Under the pieces are notes generated by a model that worked only from the letters and a program-made list of their open reading frames with translations, ran no database searches and had not been told where the DNA came from. Shown here piece after piece: positions 5,966 through 14,412 of a stretch of 20,118 bases of DNA (position 1 is its first letter; every line of letters starts with the position of its first letter). The stretch spans positions 1 to 20,118 of IMG/VR virus record IMGVR_UViG_3300008624_000088; one strand, 5' to 3'. This stretch comes from a virus. Position numbers and translations under genes: made by a program.

Positions 5966-7186
5966 ATGGCACTTCAAGGAGCCTCAAATGCTTTGAATGC
6001 TGCCGCTCAACGTAGTGGTCAAAGCCACGCAGACGGTGACGTAAGGAATTTATATTTAAAACTTTACGCTGGCGAAGTCATGACAGCTTTTCAGACGAAA
6101 AATATCATGATGAACCATTGCCGAGTGCGGTCAATTAAAAACGGTAAATCTGCCCAGTTCATTATAACAGGTAAATACCGTAATGCAGAATATCATACTC
6201 CTGGTAATGAGATCATGCCGGATGTGATTGCTAAAAACTTAGAGAGAGTAGTCTCTGTCGATGATCTCTTAATTGCGGCACAATTTATCCCTAATATTGA
6301 TGAAGCAATGTCACATTACGACATCCGTTCAGTCTATACACAGGAATCAGGTTATGCTTTAGCAAAAGCTGCTGACCAGAATATCCTTCGTATGGCTGTG
6401 AAAGCGTCATTAGCGACCAATCAGCAACGAGCTAGTAAACTGATTCAAGATTACGATCCTCTTGCTTCTACCAAACTTACAGATGAAGACTTCACAGAGA
6501 ATGTGACTTTTGCTGCTTCATTCGCTAATTCAAAGAAAGCCGCCTATTTCATGGAAGGCTTAATTGAAGCCAAGCGTGTCTTAGAAAGTGCGGGAGCACC
6601 TCTTGAAGATCTAGTTTGTGTAATGGCTACTGATCAATATTACTCATTGTTTAAGACAGTATCAAACAGTGAAGCTGTATCTGCTTTGACAATGTTTAAT
6701 AGAGATGTAGGTGGAGGTGGATCAGTTAAGGATATTGATCTTCCAATGATTGCAGGAATTCCTGTAGTTAGAACTCCTCACCTTGGATCTTTAGGTGCAT
6801 CTGCATGGACAGGTTCATTGTGGAATACTGCTAACCCTGCTGTTTCAACTGGTCAAGCACCACTTGCAAATACCGCAGGATCAGGTAGAGCCGCTGTTTA
6901 CAATCTTCCAGCATCTTATTCTGGTGTTGTAAATGATGGTAGTGATAATGGGCCTACTGCAGGTCGAGATGGCACTGCTACTGTAAACTTAGAGGACGAA
7001 TCTTTAACAGTTCGTGCTATAGTTATGCATAAAGATGCTGTAGCTACAGTGAAACTTATGGATCTTGCCGTTGAGTCTGAGTATCAGATTGAACGTCAGG
7101 GTACTTTGATTGTTTCAAGGTACGCAATGGGTCATAACGTACTACGTCCAGCAATGGCTGTAGCACTGAAGGCTCCAGCAGCTTAA
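5966..7186 (+). CDS. Major capsid protein, T7 gp10A family (HK97 fold)
   Basis: Builds the icosahedral head. At 406 aa it is longer than T7 gp10A (345 aa). Family landmarks in order: LYLKLYAGEVMTAF (about 29-42), VRSIKNGKSAQF, DDLLIAAQFIPNIDEAMSHYDIRS (about 99-122), ESGYALAKAADQNIL, the DIDLPMIAGIPVVRTPHL region (about 252-269), and the end MHKDAVATVKLMDLAVESEYQ...YAMGHNVLRP. Extra length lies mainly in a Gly/Ser/Asn-rich loop at about 270-335. Its Arg codons are mostly CGN (12 of 18), unlike the AGA-dominated neighbours, consistent with high expression. It is isolated by a 142-base leader with enhancer and Shine-Dalgarno upstream and a terminator downstream. No sign of the T7 gp10B frameshift product. 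Confidence 0.97.
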   Translation: MALQGASNALNAAAQRSGQSHADGDVRNLYLKLYAGEVMTAFQTKNIMMNHCRVRSIKNGKSAQFIITGKYRNAEYHTPGNEIMPDVIAKNLERVVSVDDLLIAAQFIPNIDEAMSHYDIRSVYTQESGYALAKAADQNILRMAVKASLATNQQRASKLIQDYDPLASTKLTDEDFTENVTFAASFANSKKAAYFMEGLIEAKRVLESAGAPLEDLVCVMATDQYYSLFKTVSNSEAVSALTMFNRDVGGGGSVKDIDLPMIAGIPVVRTPHLGSLGASAWTGSLWNTANPAVSTGQAPLANTAGSGRAAVYNLPASYSGVVNDGSDNGPTAGRDGTATVNLEDESLTVRAIVMHKDAVATVKLMDLAVESEYQIERQGTLIVSRYAMGHNVLRPAMAVALKAPAA

Positions 7187-7195
7187 TCTAATTAA

Positions 7196-7268
7196 GGGCA
7201 ACAGGAGGTTCTCTTCCAAACGGAGTGATCCTTCCTCTCTCCATTACCTCCTGCTCTGCCCTTTTTTT
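7196..7268 (+). terminator. Rho-independent terminator after the capsid gene (T7 T-phi position)
   Basis: GGGCA (7196-7200) pairs with TGCCC (7257-7261), and CAGGAGGT (7202-7209) pairs perfectly with ACCTCCTG (7246-7253), with a small A/CTC internal bulge. A run of seven T follows immediately (7262-7268). The apical part (7210-7245) is long and may fold further (GGAG with CTCC). T7 has its only late terminator, T-phi, at exactly this place between genes 10 and 11, where partial read-through gives excess capsid over tail proteins. Confidence 0.88.
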
Positions 7269-7287
7269 CTTACCTTCATTATTCAAT

Positions 7288-7899
7288 ATGGCTACTTTAA
7301 CACCCACTTCAAAATTAGATGCTGTCAATTCAATCCTTTTAGGAATTGGAGAAGCACCTGTAAATACACTCGGATCAGGTTTACAGGAAGCAGAGATTGC
7401 TGAAGTAACTTTAAATAATATTAGTAGAGAAGTCCAATCTCAAGGATGGACTTTCAATACAGAAATAAGATATTCTCTAGCTAGGGATGGGGCAGGAGAA
7501 ATTAATCTACCAAGTAATTGTTTAAAAGTAGATACTACTACAATTTTACGAGATTACAAGACTGATGTAGTTGAACGAAGTAGAAAATTATACGATAGAG
7601 TTACCAATTCATTCACTTTTACCAAAGATATAGAAACAGATATAGTCGTCTTATTAGGTTTTGAAGAGTTACCTGAGACTGCGAGACGTTATATAACTTT
7701 AAGAGCAGCTAGAAAATTTCAAGAAAACATTCTAGGATCTTCCACATTATCTCAACTTCAAGCAGATGAAGAACAATTAGCCTTATTTGCATTGAAAGAG
7801 GCTGAAGCTGAAGCAGGAGATTATTCAATATTTGATCAATACGATACTTACCGACACATTGATAGAAAAATAAATTCATCTATCTCTACCCTTCTTTAA
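7288..7899 (+). CDS. Tail tubular protein A (gatekeeper), T7 gp11 family
   Basis: Forms the ring that joins the portal to the nozzle and helps retain DNA. The start is placed at ATG 7288, giving 203 aa (T7 gp11 is 196 aa). An in-frame upstream extension to the GTG-like codon at 7225 would translate the terminator hairpin and adds an unrelated hydrophobic stretch. From the chosen start the family pattern begins at once: SKLDAVNSILLGIGEAPVNTL (about 6-26), then NNISREVQSQGWTFNTE (about 44-60), a GFEELPETARRYITLRAARKFQ block (about 120-141) and an Asp/Tyr-rich C-terminus. No Shine-Dalgarno is present; translation starts 19 bases after the terminator T-run, on read-through mRNA. Confidence 0.95.
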   Translation: MATLTPTSKLDAVNSILLGIGEAPVNTLGSGLQEAEIAEVTLNNISREVQSQGWTFNTEIRYSLARDGAGEINLPSNCLKVDTTTILRDYKTDVVERSRKLYDRVTNSFTFTKDIETDIVVLLGFEELPETARRYITLRAARKFQENILGSSTLSQLQADEEQLALFALKEAEAEAGDYSIFDQYDTYRHIDRKINSSISTLL

Positions 7900-7908
7900 A
7901 TATTAACT

Positions 7909-10848
7909 ATGGCATTAGTATCTAAATCCATACCTAATCTTATAAATGGAATTTCACAACAACCTCCTGAAGTAAGATTACCCTCTCAAGGAGAAGTTCA
8001 AGAGAATGGGTTAGCTTCTGTAGTAAGAGGATTAGAAAAAAGGCCAGGAACAGAGGTTATACAAAAATTAGATTTCACACCAACTGGTAGTTACCTTATT
8101 CATTCAATAAGAAGAGATGAAGCAGAAGAGTACACTTTAATTCTAGGTAAATCAGGAAGTACTAAGTTCTTAAAAATATTTGATGGTGATGGAAATGAAA
8201 TGCCTGTGGAAGGTAATGATTATTCTGGTACTTTTGATGCTTTAGTAGACGGAGATCTAGGATATTTCTCTGAAGTCACTGATTATAGTACTCAAGTAAC
8301 TGCTACTACTGTTACTGATACTACTTTCTTTTGTTCAAATCAAAAGACAATAGAAGTAGCTACTGCTAATGATCAAACTTCTGGACAAGATACTCCTGCA
8401 TTTAAGTCAGATAGAGGAACTACTTCACTTACTTCTGATAATCATAGAGAAGCTTTAATTTATATTAAACAAGGTGGTTTTAATAGTAAGTACGAAGTAA
8501 CAATAAAGGTAGGAAGTCAACATTATAAAGTAGGATACCAGACTCCTGCTACTGCACCTGTAATGAACCAGCAGTATATAGGTACTGAGACTATTGCAAG
8601 AATTCTTAAAAAGGGTTCAGGTGAATGTGATGGTACTGGTTGGGGACAATTCACTGCATCAGATGCAAATTTAAAACTAGAAGGTTTTGGAGGTAGAAAA
8701 CCAGAAGAAAATAAAGATGCAAATGGAGATACTTCTGCTGATCATTGGGACGGATTTGATGATTCTGGTGCAATGCCATCAGGTATGACATGTACAAGAA
8801 CAGGGAGTGTCCTTCACTTTGTACATACAGCAGATTTTGAATTAAGCACTTCTGACTCTCATGGTGATACTGATTTATTCCCAATAATGGGTGCACTTGG
8901 AGGAGGTACTACTAAAAAGTTCTCAGATCTCCCATCATCAGGTGTTCCTAATGGTTTTGTTACTAAAATAGCAGGAAGTAATACTGGAACTGAAGACGAT
9001 TTCTATGTGAAATGGGAAGGTAATAGTCTAGGAAAAGGTGTATGGAAAGAGTGTGTTGGCCCTAACTTAGATCATCATTTTAAATATTCCACTATGCCAC
9101 ATAGGTTAGTCAGAGTATTTGATGATACTAATATTACTTCTGTAAATCCTTTAGGAATTACATTTGTTTTTGAAGCAGTAGTAAGTACTACAGATACACG
9201 AACAGTAAGCAGTTCAAGTACTACTCACAATAGAATAGGATGGAATGCGAGATTGGCAGGAGATGATACCTTAAATCCTTTTCCTTCCTTTGTAGGTAGT
9301 GCAGTAACAGACATATTCTTTCATAAAAATAGATTAGGATTTTTAAATGATGAGAATGTGATTTTTAGTGAAGCAGGAAACTATTATAATTTCTTCCCAT
9401 TAACTGTCATAACAGGAGTCGATAGTAATCCTATTGATGTGACAGTATCAAATGATAAAGTATCCCTCCTTAAACATGCTATCCCATTTAGTGAAACCCT
9501 CTTATTCTTCTCTGAGCTACAACAATTCAGATTATCAGATCAGGGTGCACTCTCTCCAGCAACCGTTTCCATTGACGTAACTACCCAATTTGAAACTGAT
9601 GCTAGAGCTAAACCTGTGTCAGTTGGAAGGTACGTATTCTTTGCTTTTCAAAGAGGAGAGTTCTCAGGAGTAAGGGAATACTTTGTAGATAATAGAAAAG
9701 AAGTTAATGATGCAGTAGAGATTACTAATCATGTACCTCAATATATACCAGGAAAAATTACAAATCTAGTATCTTCAAGTAATGAGCAAATTTTGGTATG
9801 TCAAAGTAGTACTGAACCTCAGAACTTATATGTATATAAATATTATTGGCAAGCAGAAGATAAGATTCAGTCCTCATGGTCAGTATGGAAATTTGGAAAT
9901 GATATTTTAAATTGTACATTCATAGGTTCCACACTTCAGTTACTTATTCATAGATCTGATGGAGTATACTTAGAAAATATTAATTTATCTACTGACTCTT
10001 CTGTAGCAATAATGGAAGATAAAACTTCAGTATTACTAGATAGAAGAATAAAGATTCAATCCTCTACAACTGTGGACACATTCTCCGATATACCCTATAC
10101 AGGTATCCAGAGTCTAGCTATTACAACAGCAGGGACAGGTTATACAGCAGGGAATTTAACTGCCACAGGAGGAGGAGGAAGTGGATTTACAGGTACATTT
10201 ACTGTAGGAGGATCAGGAGAAGTAGCTACTGTAACAATCACTAATGCAGGAAGTGGATATTCTTCTGTACCTACTATTGCACTTTCTACAAGTACAAGTG
10301 GAACTGTAGCAGTTATCACTCCCACTTTAGAATTACCTTCTAATATGGTATATGTAAATCAGAATGCACAAAAAGTTCTACAAAGTGATGTAGATACTTT
10401 AGTAGCAGGAGGAGATAAAATATATGCAGGAATACCATTTAATTTTAAGTATGAATTTACACGTTTCCTTCATAAGACTAAAGATGGTGTAGCAGTACAG
10501 TCAGCTAAACTTCAATTAAGGAATATAAATGTACTTTATAGTAAGACAGGTTTCTTTAAGTTAAACGTAGATGTAGAACCTTATACTATTAATATACCTG
10601 ATCCTGATAATCCTGGAGGTATAAAAGAAATAACACCTAGAAAAGCCTATGAAAAAACATTTAGTGGTTTCCTAACTAATAGTTCTCAGATTGGAGAGTA
10701 TAAATTATTATCTGGTACTTTTAAAAGTTCCATACTTTCTAGTCCACAAAATTGTAAAGTTTCTTTAACTAATGATGAATACCTACCATGTGCATTTCAA
10801 AGTGCAGAATGGGAAGGATTCTTAAATATCAGATCACAAAGGCTATAA
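7909..10848 (+). CDS. Tail tubular protein B (nozzle), T7 gp12 family, with inserted Gly-rich repeat domain
   Basis: Forms the tapered tail nozzle, a beta-propeller hexamer that seals DNA in the head and anchors fibres. At 979 aa it is much longer than T7 gp12 (about 794). Family signatures: MALVSKSIPNLINGISQQP at the N-terminus, GLEKRPGTEV, TMPHRLVR (about 394-401), NPFPSFVGSAVTDIFFHKNRLGFL (about 457-480), EAGNYYNFFP, KHAIPFSETLLFFSELQQF, TTQFETDARAKPVSVGRYVFFA, HVPQYIPGKI and a C-terminal AFQSAEWEGFLNIRSQRL. Two places account for most of the extra length: a loop at about 240-310, and a separate Gly/Thr-rich segment at about 733-804 (10105-10324) with two AGxGY units. The gene begins nine bases after gp11 with no Shine-Dalgarno. 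Confidence 0.96.
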   Translation: MALVSKSIPNLINGISQQPPEVRLPSQGEVQENGLASVVRGLEKRPGTEVIQKLDFTPTGSYLIHSIRRDEAEEYTLILGKSGSTKFLKIFDGDGNEMPVEGNDYSGTFDALVDGDLGYFSEVTDYSTQVTATTVTDTTFFCSNQKTIEVATANDQTSGQDTPAFKSDRGTTSLTSDNHREALIYIKQGGFNSKYEVTIKVGSQHYKVGYQTPATAPVMNQQYIGTETIARILKKGSGECDGTGWGQFTASDANLKLEGFGGRKPEENKDANGDTSADHWDGFDDSGAMPSGMTCTRTGSVLHFVHTADFELSTSDSHGDTDLFPIMGALGGGTTKKFSDLPSSGVPNGFVTKIAGSNTGTEDDFYVKWEGNSLGKGVWKECVGPNLDHHFKYSTMPHRLVRVFDDTNITSVNPLGITFVFEAVVSTTDTRTVSSSSTTHNRIGWNARLAGDDTLNPFPSFVGSAVTDIFFHKNRLGFLNDENVIFSEAGNYYNFFPLTVITGVDSNPIDVTVSNDKVSLLKHAIPFSETLLFFSELQQFRLSDQGALSPATVSIDVTTQFETDARAKPVSVGRYVFFAFQRGEFSGVREYFVDNRKEVNDAVEITNHVPQYIPGKITNLVSSSNEQILVCQSSTEPQNLYVYKYYWQAEDKIQSSWSVWKFGNDILNCTFIGSTLQLLIHRSDGVYLENINLSTDSSVAIMEDKTSVLLDRRIKIQSSTTVDTFSDIPYTGIQSLAITTAGTGYTAGNLTATGGGGSGFTGTFTVGGSGEVATVTITNAGSGYSSVPTIALSTSTSGTVAVITPTLELPSNMVYVNQNAQKVLQSDVDTLVAGGDKIYAGIPFNFKYEFTRFLHKTKDGVAVQSAKLQLRNINVLYSKTGFFKLNVDVEPYTINIPDPDNPGGIKEITPRKAYEKTFSGFLTNSSQIGEYKLLSGTFKSSILSSPQNCKVSLTNDEYLPCAFQSAEWEGFLNIRSQRL

Positions 10849-10851
10849 AAA

Positions 10852-11469
10852 ATGGCGAATCCAGCAGTAATTCTAGCAGCAGTTCAATTAGGTATTGGTC
10901 TTTGGAGTGCATGGAAAGGAGATAAAGCTGCTCAAGAAGCTAGAGATGCTGAAGCTGAAAGACGAAGGAGAATGAGAGAGTTAGCCATTAAGAAATATGG
11001 CTTTCAACAAGCACAAGCTTCAAAGAATTTAAGTTTATTAGACAGACAGGACACTAGACAAAGAGATATTGAAAAGAATGTAATATTTGCTGACATGGTA
11101 AAACAAAAGAAAATAGAAGGTAAAATATTAGCACATGGTGGAATGATAGGTAAAAGTTCTACATTCTATATGGATAAAATTACAGGTGATTTACTGAGAG
11201 GCCGAGAGGCAATTAAAGAAGACTTTTTACATAAAAGAATTAATACATATTTTAAGAAAGAATCAGTAGTAGACGGTTTAAAAATGGATAAACTAAATAT
11301 GGAGTATGGAATAGCAGGGCTTACTCCTCCTCCTGATCATGATAAATCTCTTATGTATTTACAAATGGTAAATAGTGGATTAAATTCTTATGGTACTTAT
11401 TATAAATATTCTAAACCTACACCTGATCCTAATTTAACATATACCAATCCAGGAAATCCCCACGTATGA
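10852..11469 (+). CDS. Internal virion protein, T7 gp14-like (205 aa)
   Basis: Probable small internal core protein that is ejected first and forms a pore in the outer membrane. Size (T7 gp14 is 196 aa), position between gp12- and gp15-like genes, and architecture agree. A short hydrophobic N-terminus (AVILAAVQLGIGLWSAW, about 5-21) is followed by a long Ala/Arg/Glu/Gln-rich amphipathic helix (about 22-75, with AQEARDAEAERRRRM and FQQAQASKNLSLLDRQDTRQ). The C-terminal third is Pro/Tyr/Asn-rich. Direct sequence identity to T7 gp14 is not obvious by eye, so the call rests on synteny and layout. It starts three bases after the gp12 stop; an AAGG about nine bases upstream, inside gp12, is a weak ribosome binding site. 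Confidence 0.8.
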   Translation: MANPAVILAAVQLGIGLWSAWKGDKAAQEARDAEAERRRRMRELAIKKYGFQQAQASKNLSLLDRQDTRQRDIEKNVIFADMVKQKKIEGKILAHGGMIGKSSTFYMDKITGDLLRGREAIKEDFLHKRINTYFKKESVVDGLKMDKLNMEYGIAGLTPPPDHDKSLMYLQMVNSGLNSYGTYYKYSKPTPDPNLTYTNPGNPHV

Positions 11470-11481
11470 GAATATTGAAAT

Positions 11482-14406
11482 ATGGCAGAACAATCTTATA
11501 GTCCACACGTTAGTCAGAAAGAATTTACGCCTGAACTTACTCAGTCTCGATTCGATCCTCCTACACCTAGTGGTGCTGATATTCAAAATACTTATAATCA
11601 GAAAAAAGCAATAGCAGATGCTATTATGTCTGTAGGACAATCTGGTGCTGATGCTTTTGGAAGAGCAAATTTAAGACAAATCGAACAAGAAGAATTAAAT
11701 GCCGCAGCAGAAGGAAAAATAGATAAAGAGAATTTAATTAAAGCAGAAATTGAAGGAAGGGCATTAGCGGCATCAGGAAAAGAGTGGAATGAGACTACTG
11801 CCAAAGATTTACTTAATAAAAGTATTCTGTATAGGAAAGGTAATCCTGAATTAGTAAGAAGAATGAATAGGGGATACCTCCTTAAATCTGGTGAGTTGAC
11901 TGTTGCTCAAACTAATAGTGATCTAAAGACTAAAGCTCCAGGTTTAATCAAAGAATTAGCAATTGAATGGAAAAGATTAAATAATAATTTTAATTCTGCG
12001 GCTCGTGCAGGACAAGGAGCAGGAGAATTTATTCCTGATTTTCCAGAATTCTTAGCTGAACAAGTTAATATTGAAGCAGGAAAAATAAAAGGAAAGTTCT
12101 TAGAGAAAAATCCTTTAATAAATGAAGTACTAGCAAAAGAAGGAAGAAGATTAAACTTTGATCCTGTATTAGCCGAAGCTTCTAAATGGTGGACAGGCTA
12201 TAAAGAAAGAGAAAAAGCATTAGCTATAGATACTAATCTATCCCAGAACCAATGGGGAGGAATGACAGGTGCAGAGTATCGTACTTCTGTACAGCCTAAC
12301 CTCATGAAGAAATTTAATCTGACTAAGCAAGAGGCAGATCTTGAAGCGATAGGATATTTAAAAGGATTGCTTATATCTAAAACAGATCAGGATGGAGACA
12401 TGTTGTTAAGTGATCCATTGTTTTCTTCTATAGAACAAATTGTAAAGTATCCTCATGAAGGAGTGACTCTTTTAGATGCACGAGGAGAACATAATACAGG
12501 AGCACAAGCAAAAGAATTGCTGGATTTAAGTAGAAAAATCTATAAAAGGATATATGATAAGTCTCAAGCACTTGCTACAAAAGGAAATAAAGAAAGAGAA
12601 AAAGGAATACAATTACAGTTTTCTCAATTTTCAGCTCAAATTCGTGATAAGTTAGCTAAAGCTAGTACTGTCGGAGAAATAGATGCACTTATAGGTGACG
12701 TAAGAAATCAAGTCGATAAACCAAAAGAAGATAATATTTCTCTTTTTGGTACTTTAGGTGGAGAATATGCTTCCCATTTACTAAAAGACTTAACTTCAAG
12801 GAGAAAAACATTAGAAGAATTAGGTAATAAACCTAAAGAACCTACTCCTGATCAGAAAAAAAATATAGATGATGCTATTGTCCAGATTTCAGATCAAACT
12901 TCTAGTGAAAGTATTTTACAAGAATATGATATAGAAGCTTTAGATTCAGTTATTTATGCTTTAGATGTTATCCGAGATAGAATTGATAAAGAAGGGACAG
13001 ATCATACTGCATATCTTCCATTCTATGAAACGTGGCATAAAGCGACTAAAGAAGTATCAAAAGTAAAAGCGGCAAAAATAAAAGAAGCAGACGAGAAAGA
13101 AAAAGCTGATAATATTGAGACTTTAAAAGCTAAAAATCAAGAAGATCAAATTGATAATAATACTAAAATTAATGCTAGACAAGTTACTCATGTAGAAACT
13201 ATTCATGATCAAATAGAGTTATATTTAAAGGCTGCTCCAGGTGCACGAAATGATAGTATATTAGAAAACTTAGAAAACTTACTAGTGGAAGATGTAGAAA
13301 AAATTCATATTACAAATAATGGATTAGGTACATATAAAACTACAGAATCTTTGTTTCATCCAGATAAAGTAGATGAGTATCGTCTTCTTATTGCTGCTCA
13401 AAGAGCTAAAACCCAACAAGAAAAAGATACAGAAGAAGGTGAACCAGTAGAAACTCCTCCTCTAACATATAAAGATATATCAGGGAAAATAGATTTATTA
13501 GTTAATAAACCTATTAATGAATTATTCTCTGCTAATGGAGAGCCTGATTCAGAGATAAGTACAATAAGAAAAGACTTATATACTAAATTAATTAATAAAG
13601 AAATATCTATTACACATTTTGAACATTTCAAAGGATTTCTTAATGGTATAGAAAAAGATATTCATAAAGTTTTAGATGATACTTATGGATCTAAAACTGT
13701 GTACGATGAAGCTGATCGTGAGTTATTTCGACAAGTTACAGGTAGTGGAGAAGAAGGTATTAGTACTCCGCTTGATGGTAACCAAAAGAAATTACTTGGA
13801 GAAATGCGTGGTGATTTAATGAGATTTCATCAGAGTATGATTAAAAGACATGGAGATGTCTTTCTTCAAACAAGTATGGAAAATCATCCATTGAGACAAG
13901 GTATATTGAACGCTTATGTCGAGTATTTAATAGGAAGAGAATCTTCTAAAGTTATTGTAGATAAATATTTAGATGTAAGAACTGTCGCAGGAGAAGAGAA
14001 AAGAAGGTTCACTCCTGAAGAAGAAGAAGTTCTTAGAAATGCTATACCTAAAGGTAACTCTCCTCATGCTAAAGCTTTCAATGCTCTTTCCTATAAATTA
14101 GGAAGTAGTGTAGTACCTCCTACTGATACTACTACTACTTCTGATACTACTACTTCTGATACTACTACTACAAGTTTATCAGATACAATGGAAGTAGTAG
14201 CGAAAACCCAAGATCTAGCAAAACAAAATAATGTACAGATTAGTAATGAAGAGATTATGAAAAATATTAAGGCTGGAAAAACTCTTACATTTACAGAATC
14301 AGGAGATTTTGTAATGGAACCAGCATGGGTAGATAAGGAAATAATTCCAATAAATGAATTAAATAATACTACAGACAATAAAGTAAAACAATCTTTAGGA
14401 TTTTAA
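11482..14406 (+). CDS. Internal virion protein, T7 gp15-like (974 aa)
   Basis: Probable internal core / ejectosome protein that crosses the periplasm during DNA entry. It follows the gp14-like gene as in T7 but is longer (T7 gp15 is 747 aa). It is polar, almost entirely helical in character, rich in Lys/Glu/Gln/Asn, with no signal peptide or membrane segment. A region near 520-570 (about 13039-13190) is strongly coiled-coil-like (KVKAAKIKEADEKEKADN). The C-terminal region carries an Asp-Thr-Thr-Ser repeat linker (residues 882-898) and then a basic tail. The N-terminal IADAIMSVGQSGADAFGRAN segment resembles starts of other gp15-like proteins. Assignment is by synteny, size class and composition; no catalytic motif is seen. 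The start is 12 bases after the gp14-like stop, with no clear Shine-Dalgarno. Confidence 0.8.
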   Translation: MAEQSYSPHVSQKEFTPELTQSRFDPPTPSGADIQNTYNQKKAIADAIMSVGQSGADAFGRANLRQIEQEELNAAAEGKIDKENLIKAEIEGRALAASGKEWNETTAKDLLNKSILYRKGNPELVRRMNRGYLLKSGELTVAQTNSDLKTKAPGLIKELAIEWKRLNNNFNSAARAGQGAGEFIPDFPEFLAEQVNIEAGKIKGKFLEKNPLINEVLAKEGRRLNFDPVLAEASKWWTGYKEREKALAIDTNLSQNQWGGMTGAEYRTSVQPNLMKKFNLTKQEADLEAIGYLKGLLISKTDQDGDMLLSDPLFSSIEQIVKYPHEGVTLLDARGEHNTGAQAKELLDLSRKIYKRIYDKSQALATKGNKEREKGIQLQFSQFSAQIRDKLAKASTVGEIDALIGDVRNQVDKPKEDNISLFGTLGGEYASHLLKDLTSRRKTLEELGNKPKEPTPDQKKNIDDAIVQISDQTSSESILQEYDIEALDSVIYALDVIRDRIDKEGTDHTAYLPFYETWHKATKEVSKVKAAKIKEADEKEKADNIETLKAKNQEDQIDNNTKINARQVTHVETIHDQIELYLKAAPGARNDSILENLENLLVEDVEKIHITNNGLGTYKTTESLFHPDKVDEYRLLIAAQRAKTQQEKDTEEGEPVETPPLTYKDISGKIDLLVNKPINELFSANGEPDSEISTIRKDLYTKLINKEISITHFEHFKGFLNGIEKDIHKVLDDTYGSKTVYDEADRELFRQVTGSGEEGISTPLDGNQKKLLGEMRGDLMRFHQSMIKRHGDVFLQTSMENHPLRQGILNAYVEYLIGRESSKVIVDKYLDVRTVAGEEKRRFTPEEEEVLRNAIPKGNSPHAKAFNALSYKLGSSVVPPTDTTTTSDTTTSDTTTTSLSDTMEVVAKTQDLAKQNNVQISNEEIMKNIKAGKTLTFTESGDFVMEPAWVDKEIIPINELNNTTDNKVKQSLGF
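14125..14175 (+). repeat. In-frame DTTTTS repeat tract in the gp15-like gene
   Basis: Three tandem units each begin GAT and continue with ACT codons and a Ser codon (18, 15 and 18 bases; 14125-14142, 14143-14157, 14158-14175). They encode D-T-T-T-T-S, D-T-T-T-S and D-T-T-T-T-S. The third unit differs only by ACA AGT in place of ACT TCT. The tract probably forms a flexible linker before the last ~75 residues and is a likely site of unit-number variation. Confidence 0.85.
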
Positions 14407-14412
14407 AAGAAT

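Noticed and set aside
7150-7200. A T7 gp10B-type -1 frameshift extending the capsid protein
   Set aside because: No slippery heptamer followed by a long alternative frame was seen; the terminator stem begins ten bases after the stop codon.
7225-7287. N-terminal extension of the gp11-like protein
   Set aside because: It would be encoded by the terminator hairpin and T-run, and family similarity starts only after the ATG at 7288.
8651-8896. Antisense frame inside the gp12-like gene (and other - strand frames in 313-648, 2113-2310, 4946-5281, 11434-11804, 13398-13631, 14091-14378, 18798-19367)
   Set aside because: All lie opposite well-supported late genes, have low-complexity shadow compositions and no independent start signals.
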